DNA from: Candidatus Accumulibacter conexus
Lineage (GTDB): Bacteria; Pseudomonadota; Gammaproteobacteria; Burkholderiales; Rhodocyclaceae
Assembly (NCBI GenBank): GCA_017592775.1
Contig: JAGFNJ010000019.1
Location: 1 to 64,000 of the forward strand
Direction of reading: 5' to 3'
Length of the DNA: 64,000 nt
The notes beneath the pieces were generated by a model, which had not been told where the DNA came from, did no database searches, and saw nothing but the letters and a program-made list of their open reading frames with translations. The position numbers were made by a program, and so were the translations under genes. This document shows positions 46,194 through 54,083 of this stretch, in pieces (positions within the stretch are counted from its first letter, which is position 1; each line of letters starts with the position of its first letter).

Positions 46194-47144
46194 ATGACCC
46201 CCGTTGCTCCCCCGTACGACATCGGCGCCCTCCGGCGCTTGCGCATTGTGTGCATCTCGGAAACCGGCTGGTTCGACACCACGACCGTGTTCGACGACAT
46301 TCGGGCCGCCGGCGGCGTGCAGACCGATCAATACGCCATTCCGTGGCCGCCCTTCGGCCCGCTGCACGCGGAGAACGCAGCCGGCTTCTCGGCGCTCCTG
46401 GAAGCCGAGACGACCGATGGAAGCGTGCGCCACCTGTTGTTCGACACCGGCTGGAACCCCGACTGGATGGATCGTCGCTTTGCCGAGGAGGGCATCGACC
46501 GGCTGCTGCAGGAGGGGCGGATCGAGGCATTGATCGTCAGTCACGAGCATTTCGATCACTTCTGGGGGATCCGCTCGACCCTCAGGCACTGCCCCGACAT
46601 CCCGATCTACCTTCCCGAGGGCTTCCAGCCGGCGGGCCTGACGTTCATTCGTCAGCAGGGTCACACCGGAACGTTATCCACCGTTGCCAGCGCGCAGCCG
46701 CTGGTGCTGTTTCCGGGGCTGGCCATCGTCAGTTTTCCGATGAGCACATTGCTGCAGGTGCAGGGAGAGAACGTCCTGTACGCCAACCTCGAGGATCAGG
46801 GGTTGACGATGATCACCGGTTGCGGCCACGGAGGGGTGCTCAACCTGCTGGATTACGCACGTCGGAATTTCACGGGTGGCGAGCGCATCCATGCGATCTA
46901 CGGCGGGCTGCACCTCTCTCCCCTGGAGGACTGGGACGCGGCCCGGGACGAGATCGTCAAGGCCCTGGCTGGCTATGGGATCGCCAAGATGGCGTGCAAT
47001 CATTGCACCGGTCGCACGGCTGTCGAGAAGATGCTGGCGAGCGGCTTGCCAGTCCTGCGCGGGACGGCCCGGCACGGCTCCCAGACGGAATTGTTCTTGG
47101 GTAACGGCGACGCCCTGAATCTGGGAGGGACCGCGTCGGACTGA
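46194..47144 (+). CDS. MBL-fold metallo-hydrolase
   Basis: The 316-residue protein has the metallo-beta-lactamase metal motif HEHFDH (H117, H119, D121, H122) in ALIVSHEHFDHFWG, LLFDTGWNPDW before it, TGCGHGGVLNLLDYAR after it and a last ligand region IYGGLHLSP. It resembles the COG1237 group (dihydropterin-aminobenzene-phosphate synthase-like), whose natural substrates are mostly unknown. A conserved MACNHCTG near residue 265 adds possible metal ligands. GAGGT precedes the ATG. It follows the NifX-like gene by 69 bp, the last gene of the sigma-54 locus. Confidence 0.88.
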   Translation: MTPVAPPYDIGALRRLRIVCISETGWFDTTTVFDDIRAAGGVQTDQYAIPWPPFGPLHAENAAGFSALLEAETTDGSVRHLLFDTGWNPDWMDRRFAEEGIDRLLQEGRIEALIVSHEHFDHFWGIRSTLRHCPDIPIYLPEGFQPAGLTFIRQQGHTGTLSTVASAQPLVLFPGLAIVSFPMSTLLQVQGENVLYANLEDQGLTMITGCGHGGVLNLLDYARRNFTGGERIHAIYGGLHLSPLEDWDAARDEIVKALAGYGIAKMACNHCTGRTAVEKMLASGLPVLRGTARHGSQTELFLGNGDALNLGGTASD

Positions 47145-47732
47145 AGCGCCTCCTTGGCGGCCCGTTGCGGGGATTGTGCGCGTCCGCTGGCTGGATCAAG
47201 CCGTCGCCACGGCACTGCGCTTGAGTACGGAGTCCGCGAGCGCCTTGAGCGCCGGAAACGGCTTGCGACGCGCCGGCGATCGCCACTCGCCCGCGGGCGT
47301 CAACGCGCCACCGGCACCGTCGGCGTGCGCGCGCACATGCCGCCCGCGGCCCGGCTCTCCAGGAATGCGAAACGAGCGGGAGCACCGGCTTGCCGCCCAG
47401 CCAAGTTCGTCTGGCGGCACCCTGGCGGCGGGCGGCCGATGCGGCGCCGGACGGGCATGGCTTCCCTGATGGGTGACGCCGCGTCGCGCCCTGACCGTTC
47501 GTTCCACTACAATTCGCTTGGCGCGGCGATTGACGCGGGACGGAGAACGGCAATGCAGGGAATACAAGGCGATGACAACGCAGGCCATGGGCCAGCTGGC
47601 GACGCGATTGCGCGCTGAGCAACGCGGGTGGGCCATGGGTCGCCGTGACTGCTGGAAGGCGAATGGGCAACGGACCTGGCTGACCGCGAGCCGGACCGTC
47701 GAGCCGGTGCCACCGTCCGCGCCGGCAGAGCG
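47145..47732. other. Long intergenic region, unexplained
   Basis: About 590 bases between the MBL gene and a YkgJ gene. Frames on both strands here are Arg/Ala/Pro-rich and look like noise. On the minus strand the segment near 47200-47290 reads RRKPFPALKALADSVLK before a stop, which is more protein-like than its surroundings and might be the end of a degraded gene. No promoter is clear. Confidence 0.35.
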
Positions 47733-48233
47733 ATGACGCCTCTGTCCGGACTGCATCGGCAGATCGACGCGCGCGTGCTGGCGATCCGCTCGGCGCGGCC
47801 CGACTGGCAGTGCGCCCGGGGCTGCGACGCTTGCTGCCGGCGGCTCGCCGCCGAGCCGCGGCTGACGGCTGCCGAATGGGATCTGCTGCGCGCCGGGCTG
47901 GCCGCGCTGCCTGCAGAGCGGCTGCGGCAGATCGACGCCGACGTCGCGACCCTCGACGGTCGGCCGCAGGGCCCGCTCGTCTGCCCGCTTCTCGACCAGG
48001 CGGCAGGGGCCTGCACGGTCTATGCCTGGCGGCCGGTCGCCTGCCGCACCTACGGCTTCTACGTCCAGCGCGAACTCGGGTTGTATTGCCACCACATCGA
48101 GGCACGCGTCGCGCGTGGCGCACTGGCCGATGTCGTCTGGGGCAACCACGATGCCATCGACCACTGGCTTGCCGGCCTTGGCGAAGTCCGCACGCTGAGC
48201 GAGTGGTTCGCGGGCTGGCAGGACAGACCCTGA
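47733..48233 (+). CDS. YkgJ-family cysteine-cluster protein
   Basis: The 166-residue protein has CARGCDACCRRLAAEPRLTAAEWDLL near residue 27, CPLLDQAAGACTVYAWRPVACRTYGFY near 90-115 and a last Cys in LYCHHIEAR, the complete YkgJ cysteine set. The family is predicted to bind zinc or an iron-sulfur cluster; its activity is unknown. This is a full-length member, unlike the short one at 23268. A lone gene, convergent with dtd. Confidence 0.88.
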   Translation: MTPLSGLHRQIDARVLAIRSARPDWQCARGCDACCRRLAAEPRLTAAEWDLLRAGLAALPAERLRQIDADVATLDGRPQGPLVCPLLDQAAGACTVYAWRPVACRTYGFYVQRELGLYCHHIEARVARGALADVVWGNHDAIDHWLAGLGEVRTLSEWFAGWQDRP

Positions 48234-48400
48234 GCCGCGGCGGAGTGTGCCGGACTGCGCCAGCAGGCCTTTGCCGCTGCTGACTGGCCGCCGGGGCCGG
48301 ATGAGCACACCGCTACGCTGCAGCACAGCGGCGGGCTGCGCCCTGCGGCGGGCAAGCTCAGCGTGGCCGGTGCCGGCTGGACGTCGGTACGGGCGCGCTG

Positions 48401-48853
48401 CTATTCCGGTTGCCGCGAGTCGATCACGAGCGTCACCGGCCCGTCGTTCACCAGATGGACCTGCATGTCGGCGGCAAAAACGCCGGTCGGCACCGGGCGG
48501 CCGAGGACGCTCTCGAGGCGTGCGACGAAGCCGTCGAACAGCGGCTGTGCGACCGCCGGCGCTGCCGCGCGCTGCCACGATGGCCGGTTGCCCTTGCGGG
48601 TCGACGCGAAGAGGGTGAACTGGCTGACCGCCAGCACCTCGCCGCCGATGTCGATGACGCTGCGGTTCATCAGTCCGGCGGCATCGGCGAAGATGCGCAG
48701 CCGGGCCAGCTTGCCGGCCATCCAGTCGAGGTCGCCGTCGCCGTCGCTCTCCTCGAAGCCGGCGAAGACGAGCAGACCGGCGGCGATGGCGCCGACGGTT
48801 TCGCCGGCGACGTCGACACGCGCCGCGCCGACCCGTTGTACGACCACCCTCAT
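48401..48853 (-). CDS. dtd: D-aminoacyl-tRNA deacylase
   Basis: The 150-residue enzyme hydrolyses D-amino acids wrongly attached to tRNA. It begins [15 protein letters not shown], has the SQFTLFAST motif and the [11 protein letters not shown] motif with the Gly-cisPro that reads chirality. Length is normal. The ATG overlaps the stop of the upstream acetyltransferase gene by ATGA, so it is translated within the same operon. Confidence 0.96.
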   Translation of the reverse strand: MRVVVQRVGAARVDVAGETVGAIAAGLLVFAGFEESDGDGDLDWMAGKLARLRIFADAAGLMNRSVIDIGGEVLAVSQFTLFASTRKGNRPSWQRAAAPAVAQPLFDGFVARLESVLGRPVPTGVFAADMQVHLVNDGPVTLVIDSRQPE

Positions 48854-49308
48854 GCGGCGCCGCCGTTGGCCAGCGTTCGCCGCATGCAGACCGCCGATGC
48901 CGGACACAGGTCGCGGAACTCGCTGCATTGCGCGAGTTCGGGCGGCACCTGGCGGCGATCGAAGGGTTGAAAGCCGCGGGCGGCAAAAAAACCGGCGGCG
49001 CTCGTCGTCAGGAGAAGGATTTCGTGCTGGCCGCGGTTCCGCGCGCGCTGCACGAGTTCATCGACCAACCGGGTCGCGAGTCCGCGCTGGCGGTGACTGG
49101 GTGCCACCGCCAGCGATCGCAGCAGCGCTGCCGCAGCATGAAACTCCAGGCCGCCGCTGGCGACGATTCGCCCACCGTCACGGCAGACCAGGAAATCCGC
49201 CAGGTGTCGCTGAGCAAGGTCGGCCGTTGGCAGGGAACAGGCGGCGAGCAGCGCCAGCAGATCGGGCAGATCGCCTGCCAGCGCCGGCTCCGGCAGCAGA
49301 GCGCTCAT
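48850..49308 (-). CDS. GNAT acetyltransferase, ArsN2-like
   Basis: The 152-residue GNAT protein has [30 protein letters not shown] near the N-terminus, the acetyl-CoA-binding [23 protein letters not shown] and the C-terminal [23 protein letters not shown]. This closely fits the ArsN2 group, linked to arsenic resistance. Start at MSALLPEP, overlapping the CDF transporter stop by 4 bp. An arsC gene lies separately at 55961. The substrate is inferred from the family only. Confidence 0.85.
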   Translation of the reverse strand: MSALLPEPALAGDLPDLLALLAACSLPTADLAQRHLADFLVCRDGGRIVASGGLEFHAAAALLRSLAVAPSHRQRGLATRLVDELVQRARNRGQHEILLLTTSAAGFFAARGFQPFDRRQVPPELAQCSEFRDLCPASAVCMRRTLANGGAA

Positions 49309-50309
49309 GACGGTCGCGCTGCGCCGGGCTGCCAACCAGCGGCGCGCGGCAGCCAGCGCACCGGCGCCGAGAGCGGCTCCGGCTGCAGCGTCACGTGCGT
49401 GATGCCGCTGGCGGCCAGGGCTTCCCGGCTGGTGGCCAGCACCGTCGGCCATTGCTCCAGCGAGTCGACGACGAGGTGCGCAGACAGCGCGACGCGACTG
49501 GAAGAGAGGGTCCAGATGTGCAGATCGTGGACCGAAGCGACGCCGGGTATTCCCGCCAGCACGCGCGCCACCTCTTCGGTCGACAGACTGGCCGGTACGC
49601 CTTCCATCAGCGCCTGCAAGACCTCGCGCAGCAAGCGCAGGCTGGAGGCCAGCATCAGCGCACAGATCAGCAGCGAGAGCAGCGGGTCGGCGGTGGTCCA
49701 GCCGGTCCACATGACGACCGCACCGGAGACCAGCGCGGCGACCGAGCCGAGCAGGTCGCCGAGCACGTGCAGCAGCGCGCCGCGGGTATTCATCGTCTGT
49801 TCGCCATGCATCAGCAGCCAGGCGACGGCAATGTTGAGGAGTAGGCCGAGGGCAGCCACCAGCGCCACGGTTTCGCCCTGGACGGCGACCGGCGTCAGGA
49901 TGCGCTCGACCGCCGCCACCGAGATGCCGACGACGACGAGGACCATGAAGAGGACGTTGAGGAGTGCCGCCAGCGTCTCGACGCGACCGTAACCGTAGGT
50001 GTGGCGCTGCGTCGGCGGCCGTTGCGCGAGCCAGGCGGCGAAGGCGGCGAGGGCAAGCGAGGCACTGTCGGTGACCATGTGGCCGGCGTCGCCGAGCAGC
50101 GCCAGCGAACCCGACCAGAAGCCGGCGGCAGCCTCGACGCCAGCAAAACCGAGCGTCAGCAGCAAAGCCCAGAGCAGGCGCGGGCCGGCGTCCGGCGCGT
50201 GTCGGTGCGCATGCTCGCCGTGTCGGTGGTCGTCGTGGTCGTGTGCGTGCCCGTGCGCGCAGTTCTCATGCGCGTGCGCGTCGTGTTGCTGCAGGTGTGA
50301 TCCGCTCAT
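49305..50309 (-). CDS. Cation diffusion facilitator (CDF) metal exporter
   Basis: The 334-residue protein has a very His-rich N-terminus (residues 4-38), six membrane segments and a C-terminal cytoplasmic ferredoxin-like domain (about 245-315). The metal site has two HxxxD motifs, GDAGHMVTDSASLA in TM2 and HVLGDLLGS in TM5, the CzcD/ZitB zinc-type pattern. It exports zinc or related divalent ions in exchange for protons. It is the first gene of a three-gene overlapping operon with the ArsN2-like and dtd genes. Confidence 0.94.
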   Translation of the reverse strand: MSGSHLQQHDAHAHENCAHGHAHDHDDHRHGEHAHRHAPDAGPRLLWALLLTLGFAGVEAAAGFWSGSLALLGDAGHMVTDSASLALAAFAAWLAQRPPTQRHTYGYGRVETLAALLNVLFMVLVVVGISVAAVERILTPVAVQGETVALVAALGLLLNIAVAWLLMHGEQTMNTRGALLHVLGDLLGSVAALVSGAVVMWTGWTTADPLLSLLICALMLASSLRLLREVLQALMEGVPASLSTEEVARVLAGIPGVASVHDLHIWTLSSSRVALSAHLVVDSLEQWPTVLATSREALAASGITHVTLQPEPLSAPVRWLPRAAGWQPGAARPS

Positions 50310-50348
50310 GGTGGCGGAATTCTAACCGACATCGCCGTCCGCTCCGGC

Positions 50349-51404
50349 TCAGGGATGCGGGCGGAAGAGGCCGCCGCTGGCAACGCCGCGGATGGTTCCC
50401 GCCAGCGTCGCCAGCCAGACGACGAGCAGGAGACCCCAGCAGGCGATGCCGATCCAGTCGACGCCCGCCAGTCCCGTGGCGCCGCCGAGCCGCAGGCTGG
50501 CGGCGGCGAAGGCACCGAGTGGAAAGGTGAACCCCCACCAGGACAGCGCGAATGGCAGCAGGCCGCGACGCTGTGCGGCGGCGGTCAACAGCGTTGCCAT
50601 CAGCAGCCACCAGACACCGGAGCCCCAGAAGAGCAGACCGGCGAGGAGGAGCGCACCCTGCGGCAGGGCGAACGGCAGTTGCTCGGCGAGATTGAGCAGG
50701 CTGACGGGGATGGCGCCGATCGGTGCCAGGTGAATCCAGACCGTCGGTGTCAGCATGCCGAAAGCCGGCTTGGCCAGGTACTTGCGCTGCAGGGTCAGCG
50801 CCAGCAGAGCCAGGTACAGCAGTGTCCCCGCGCCGAGCGCGACGATGTTGATCAGCAGGGCGAGGTCGCGTGTTGCGCCCATGAGCTGACCGACCAGCGG
50901 TGCGCCGGCGATGGGAATGACGACCAGGCCGACCGCCGGAATGAAGTTCGCCGGCGTCACGTGTTCGAGGCCGAGTTGCTCGCCGGCGAACGTCGTGTAC
51001 AGCACCGCCAGGCCGAAAGCGAAGGTCAGCACCGCCCCCGTCCACCAGAACGCGAGCGCCAAGCCGACGTGCGGGCCGAAGGCGAGGAACTGCGCGGCGA
51101 TGACCAGCATGGCGATCGGCAGGGTCGGATAGAAACTGGCCTGTACCGGATGCCGCAGCGTTGCCAGTGCGAGCTGCGGGTGCAGCAGGCAGCGCGCGAG
51201 CCAGGGAAGCAGCAGCGTTGCGAAGAGGAGCAGATTGAAGTAGTGCAGTGCCCAGGCCGGCGCCTCGAGCAACGGCCAGCGCGAGGCGAGAGTCAGCGTG
51301 TCGATGCTGAGCACGCCGCTGCCCATGACGGCAGCGAACCAGCCCGGAGCGAAGTTGCGCACGACTTCGGCAAGGTTGATCGGTGGCGAGTGGGCGGCGG
51401 CCAT
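50349..51404 (-). CDS. SLAC1/TehA-family transporter
   Basis: The 351-residue protein has ten membrane segments and begins NFAPGWFAAVMGSGVLSIDTL, as in the tellurite-resistance/dicarboxylate (TDT, SLAC1-like) family. Later segments include FWGSGVWWLLMATLL and LSWWGFTFPLGAFAAASLRL, where the conserved Phe/Trp of the anion pore lies. Members carry anions such as chloride, nitrate, sulfite or malate. The gene precedes the CDF gene by 39 bp in the same direction and may be co-transcribed; it is divergent from the sulfatase gene. Confidence 0.9.
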   Translation of the reverse strand: MAAAHSPPINLAEVVRNFAPGWFAAVMGSGVLSIDTLTLASRWPLLEAPAWALHYFNLLLFATLLLPWLARCLLHPQLALATLRHPVQASFYPTLPIAMLVIAAQFLAFGPHVGLALAFWWTGAVLTFAFGLAVLYTTFAGEQLGLEHVTPANFIPAVGLVVIPIAGAPLVGQLMGATRDLALLINIVALGAGTLLYLALLALTLQRKYLAKPAFGMLTPTVWIHLAPIGAIPVSLLNLAEQLPFALPQGALLLAGLLFWGSGVWWLLMATLLTAAAQRRGLLPFALSWWGFTFPLGAFAAASLRLGGATGLAGVDWIGIACWGLLLVVWLATLAGTIRGVASGGLFRPHP

Positions 51405-51602
51405 GGCTCGAGTGTCCTGTCCATCAGAGAATGCTGATTATCGCTCAGGATGGGTTCCGGCGGGCGGCTGTGGCTGGGTGCCGGTGCCGCAGCCTCGCCG
51501 CCTTGCCTGCGCACGCGTCGCGCTGCTGTGCTTAAGCTCAGCCTAAGCTTACATGGGCATCATTCCTGAGCTAGACTGCTGATCATCACTCGGAACGCCG
51601 CC

Positions 51603-53489
51603 ATGACCGTTCTCCCCGCACGCCACGAGATCGACCGCTTCTTCCTGCTCAGCGGGTTGTGGGTCGTGCTGCACGTGAGCGCCTTCACGACGGCCAGCGC
51701 TTACGGGACTCCGGGACTGGTCGCGTGGACGCTGGCGACGACGATCAGCCATGCCTTTCTCTACCTGTTGCCGGCAGTCGTCCCGGGCTACCTCCTGCAT
51801 CACTGGTTGCGTCGGCGCCCCGCCACCAGTGGCGCACGGCTGGCGCTCGCCGGCGTCCTGATCGGCCTGACGGGCATGGTCCAGGTGCTGCTGTTTGCCG
51901 ACCGGGTGATCCATGACATGTACGGATTCCACATCAACGGCTTCGTCATCGACCTCGTCTTCTCGCCCGGCGGCATCGATTCGCTCGGCGCCAGTCGCAG
52001 CACCGAGCTGACGGCGGCGCTGATCGTCCTCGCCTTGCTGGCACTGCAGGCGGCAACCTGGTGGTGGACGACGCGGCAGGCAGAGCAGGCGTCGCCGCAC
52101 CGGCGCCTGCGTCTGCGCTGGGTGCTCTTGGCGATCCTCGGCTTTGCCCTTGGCGAGCGGCTGGCCTACGGCTACAGCGCTGCCACCAACTATCAGCCGA
52201 TCCTCTTTGCCAGCGAGCGCTATCCCTTCTATGTGCCGACGACTTTCCGCAAACTGGCGGCCCGCCTCGGCGTCCAAGTGGGCGACGAAGCGGCCGAGGG
52301 GGTGCAGCTCAGACATGGTGGCCTGAGTTACCCGCTTGTCCCGCTGCACGTCGACGCGCCGGCGCGGCCGCCGAACATCGTCTGGATGGTCGCCGAGTCG
52401 TTGCGCTTCGACCTGCTCGACCCGGCGATCATGCCCAATCTGTGGCAGTTCTCGAACCAGGCGCTGCGTCTCGAGCAGCACTACAGTGGCGGCAACGGCA
52501 CCCAGATGGGCATCTTCTCGATGTTCTACGGACTGTACGGCAACTACTGGTTCCCGATGATCAAGGCGGCCCGCTCGCCCTTGCTGATGGACGTGCTGCA
52601 GCAGCAGAACTACCAGTTCAGCCTGCATACCAGCACCGTGTTCACCTATCCGCAGTTCGACAGGACGGTCTTCCTGCAGATGGACCCGGCCGACATGCAG
52701 CCGATCCCGGACGGCGCACCGCCCTGGGACCGGGACCGGATGAACATCGACCGCCTGCTCGGCTTCCTCGATCGCCGTGATCCGGGCAGACCGTTCATGG
52801 CCTACATGTTCTTCGAGGGGACGCACGCCAACTACAACTTCCCGCCCGACTGCGTCATCGCCGAGCCCTATCTCGACGACTTCAACTATCTGTCGGCCGA
52901 CTTCAAGGGGCAGATGAGCCTGATCAAGAACCGCTACCTCAATGCCGCGCATCATGTCGACCGCCAGATCGGCCGGGTCACCGCCTACCTCGCCCAGAAA
53001 GGACTGCTCGACAACACGATCGTCATCGTCCTCGGCGACCACGGCGAGGAGTTCATGGAGCGCAGCGAGCGCTGGGGGCACGCCGCCGAGTTCAACCGCT
53101 ACCAGACGAGCACGGTGGCGGTGGTGCGGGTTCCGGGAGCGAAACCGCAGGTGATCAGCGGCATCACGAGCCACCTTGACATCCCGGCGACGGTGATGCC
53201 GCTGCTCGGCGTGCGCAATCCACCACAGGACTACTCGCAGGGGCAGAACCTGCTGGCGCCCGACTTCCGGCGTGACTACGCCGTTGCCGCCGACTGGCAT
53301 CGCGTTGCGTATATCGGCGAGAAGTACAGGGTGGCCTTTCCGACCAACGCCCGGGGAGCGGTCCGCATGGAGGTGCTCGATGGCGACGACCGGCCGGTGG
53401 CCGATCGCGAGCGGGCCAAGGCCGAGATCCGGCAGGAGACGGTCGAGATGATGAACAACCTGACCCGCTTCAGCCGACCGCGGGGCTGA
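51603..53489 (+). CDS. YejM/PbgA-like membrane sulfatase-fold protein
   Basis: The 628-residue protein has five N-terminal membrane segments (about 12-190) and a large periplasmic sulfatase-fold domain (about 255-620). Metal/nucleophile regions are VWMVAESLRFDLLDP, YSGGNGTQMGIFSMFYG (Thr near 300) and IVLGDHGEEFMER, with FEGTHANYNFP. This is the architecture of YejM/PbgA, which binds lipid A and regulates LPS synthesis, and of lipid-modifying phosphoethanolamine or glycerol transferases. The nucleophile Thr and metal residues look present, so catalytic activity is possible. It is followed by a COQ10-like gene 14 bp on. Confidence 0.88.
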   Translation: MTVLPARHEIDRFFLLSGLWVVLHVSAFTTASAYGTPGLVAWTLATTISHAFLYLLPAVVPGYLLHHWLRRRPATSGARLALAGVLIGLTGMVQVLLFADRVIHDMYGFHINGFVIDLVFSPGGIDSLGASRSTELTAALIVLALLALQAATWWWTTRQAEQASPHRRLRLRWVLLAILGFALGERLAYGYSAATNYQPILFASERYPFYVPTTFRKLAARLGVQVGDEAAEGVQLRHGGLSYPLVPLHVDAPARPPNIVWMVAESLRFDLLDPAIMPNLWQFSNQALRLEQHYSGGNGTQMGIFSMFYGLYGNYWFPMIKAARSPLLMDVLQQQNYQFSLHTSTVFTYPQFDRTVFLQMDPADMQPIPDGAPPWDRDRMNIDRLLGFLDRRDPGRPFMAYMFFEGTHANYNFPPDCVIAEPYLDDFNYLSADFKGQMSLIKNRYLNAAHHVDRQIGRVTAYLAQKGLLDNTIVIVLGDHGEEFMERSERWGHAAEFNRYQTSTVAVVRVPGAKPQVISGITSHLDIPATVMPLLGVRNPPQDYSQGQNLLAPDFRRDYAVAADWHRVAYIGEKYRVAFPTNARGAVRMEVLDGDDRPVADRERAKAEIRQETVEMMNNLTRFSRPRG

Positions 53490-53503
53490 ACGGGAGACGG
53501 CGA

Positions 53504-54001
53504 ATGGCGAGCCATCGCGAGACCCGGACCATCGGGCTGCCGGTGGACAGGCTGTTCGACGTCGTTGCCGATGTCGAGAGTTATCCCGACTTCGTGCCAC
53601 TGATCCGTGCAGCGCGCGTGCTGCGGCGCGATCTGGCGGCCTACGAAACCGAACAGACGCTCGCCGTCGGCTTGCTGCAGCATCGTTTCCGGACGCGTAC
53701 CGAGCTGTTGCGGCCGCAGGCGATCAGCATCGTTTCGCAGGATCGCTCGTTCTGCCGCTTCGACATCCGCTGGAACTTCGCGCCGCTGGCGGAAGATCGC
53801 TGCCAGGTGGACTTTGCCCTCGACTGCGAGTTGCGCTCGCTGTTCCTCATGCCGGTGCTGCAGGTGCTGGTGCTGCCGATGGCGGGCAGCATGGTGAGCG
53901 CCTTCGAGCAGCGGGCGCATCTGCTCGCGGCGCAGGCGGCTGCGCATCCCGGGTCGCAACCGCGCGACTTCCTGCCGGACGACGACCGGCGGCAGGACTG
54001 A
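53504..54001 (+). CDS. COQ10/RatA-like START-fold protein
   Basis: The 165-residue SRPBCC (Bet v1-like) protein has the family opening VDRLFDVVADVESYPDFVPLIRAARV and the continuing strands YETEQTLAVGLLQHRFRTRTEL and MVSAFEQRAHLL. COQ10/RatA members bind ubiquinone or associate with ribosomes. The neighbour here is the sulfatase gene rather than smpB, so COQ10-like lipid binding is the more natural reading. Length is normal. The gene begins 14 bp after the sulfatase stop. Confidence 0.85.
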   Translation: MASHRETRTIGLPVDRLFDVVADVESYPDFVPLIRAARVLRRDLAAYETEQTLAVGLLQHRFRTRTELLRPQAISIVSQDRSFCRFDIRWNFAPLAEDRCQVDFALDCELRSLFLMPVLQVLVLPMAGSMVSAFEQRAHLLAAQAAAHPGSQPRDFLPDDDRRQD

Positions 54002-54083
54002 GCGGCAGCCGGTTGGCAGGTTGTCGAGATCTTGGGCTCGCGGGCGGGTAAAATGCCGCTCTTGTCGAAACGGGGGTTGCCAC

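Noticed and set aside
47473..47736. 87-residue frame before the YkgJ gene
   Set aside because: No ribosome site, no homology I recognise and Arg/Ala-biased composition.
47196..48986. 596-residue minus-strand frame across the YkgJ and dtd region
   Set aside because: Overlaps two well-supported genes on other frames and is Arg/Ala-rich throughout; only its last residues look protein-like and are reported as a possible remnant.
51549..53600. 683-residue antisense frame to the YejM-like gene
   Set aside because: Codon-composition shadow of a gene with clear membrane and sulfatase features.
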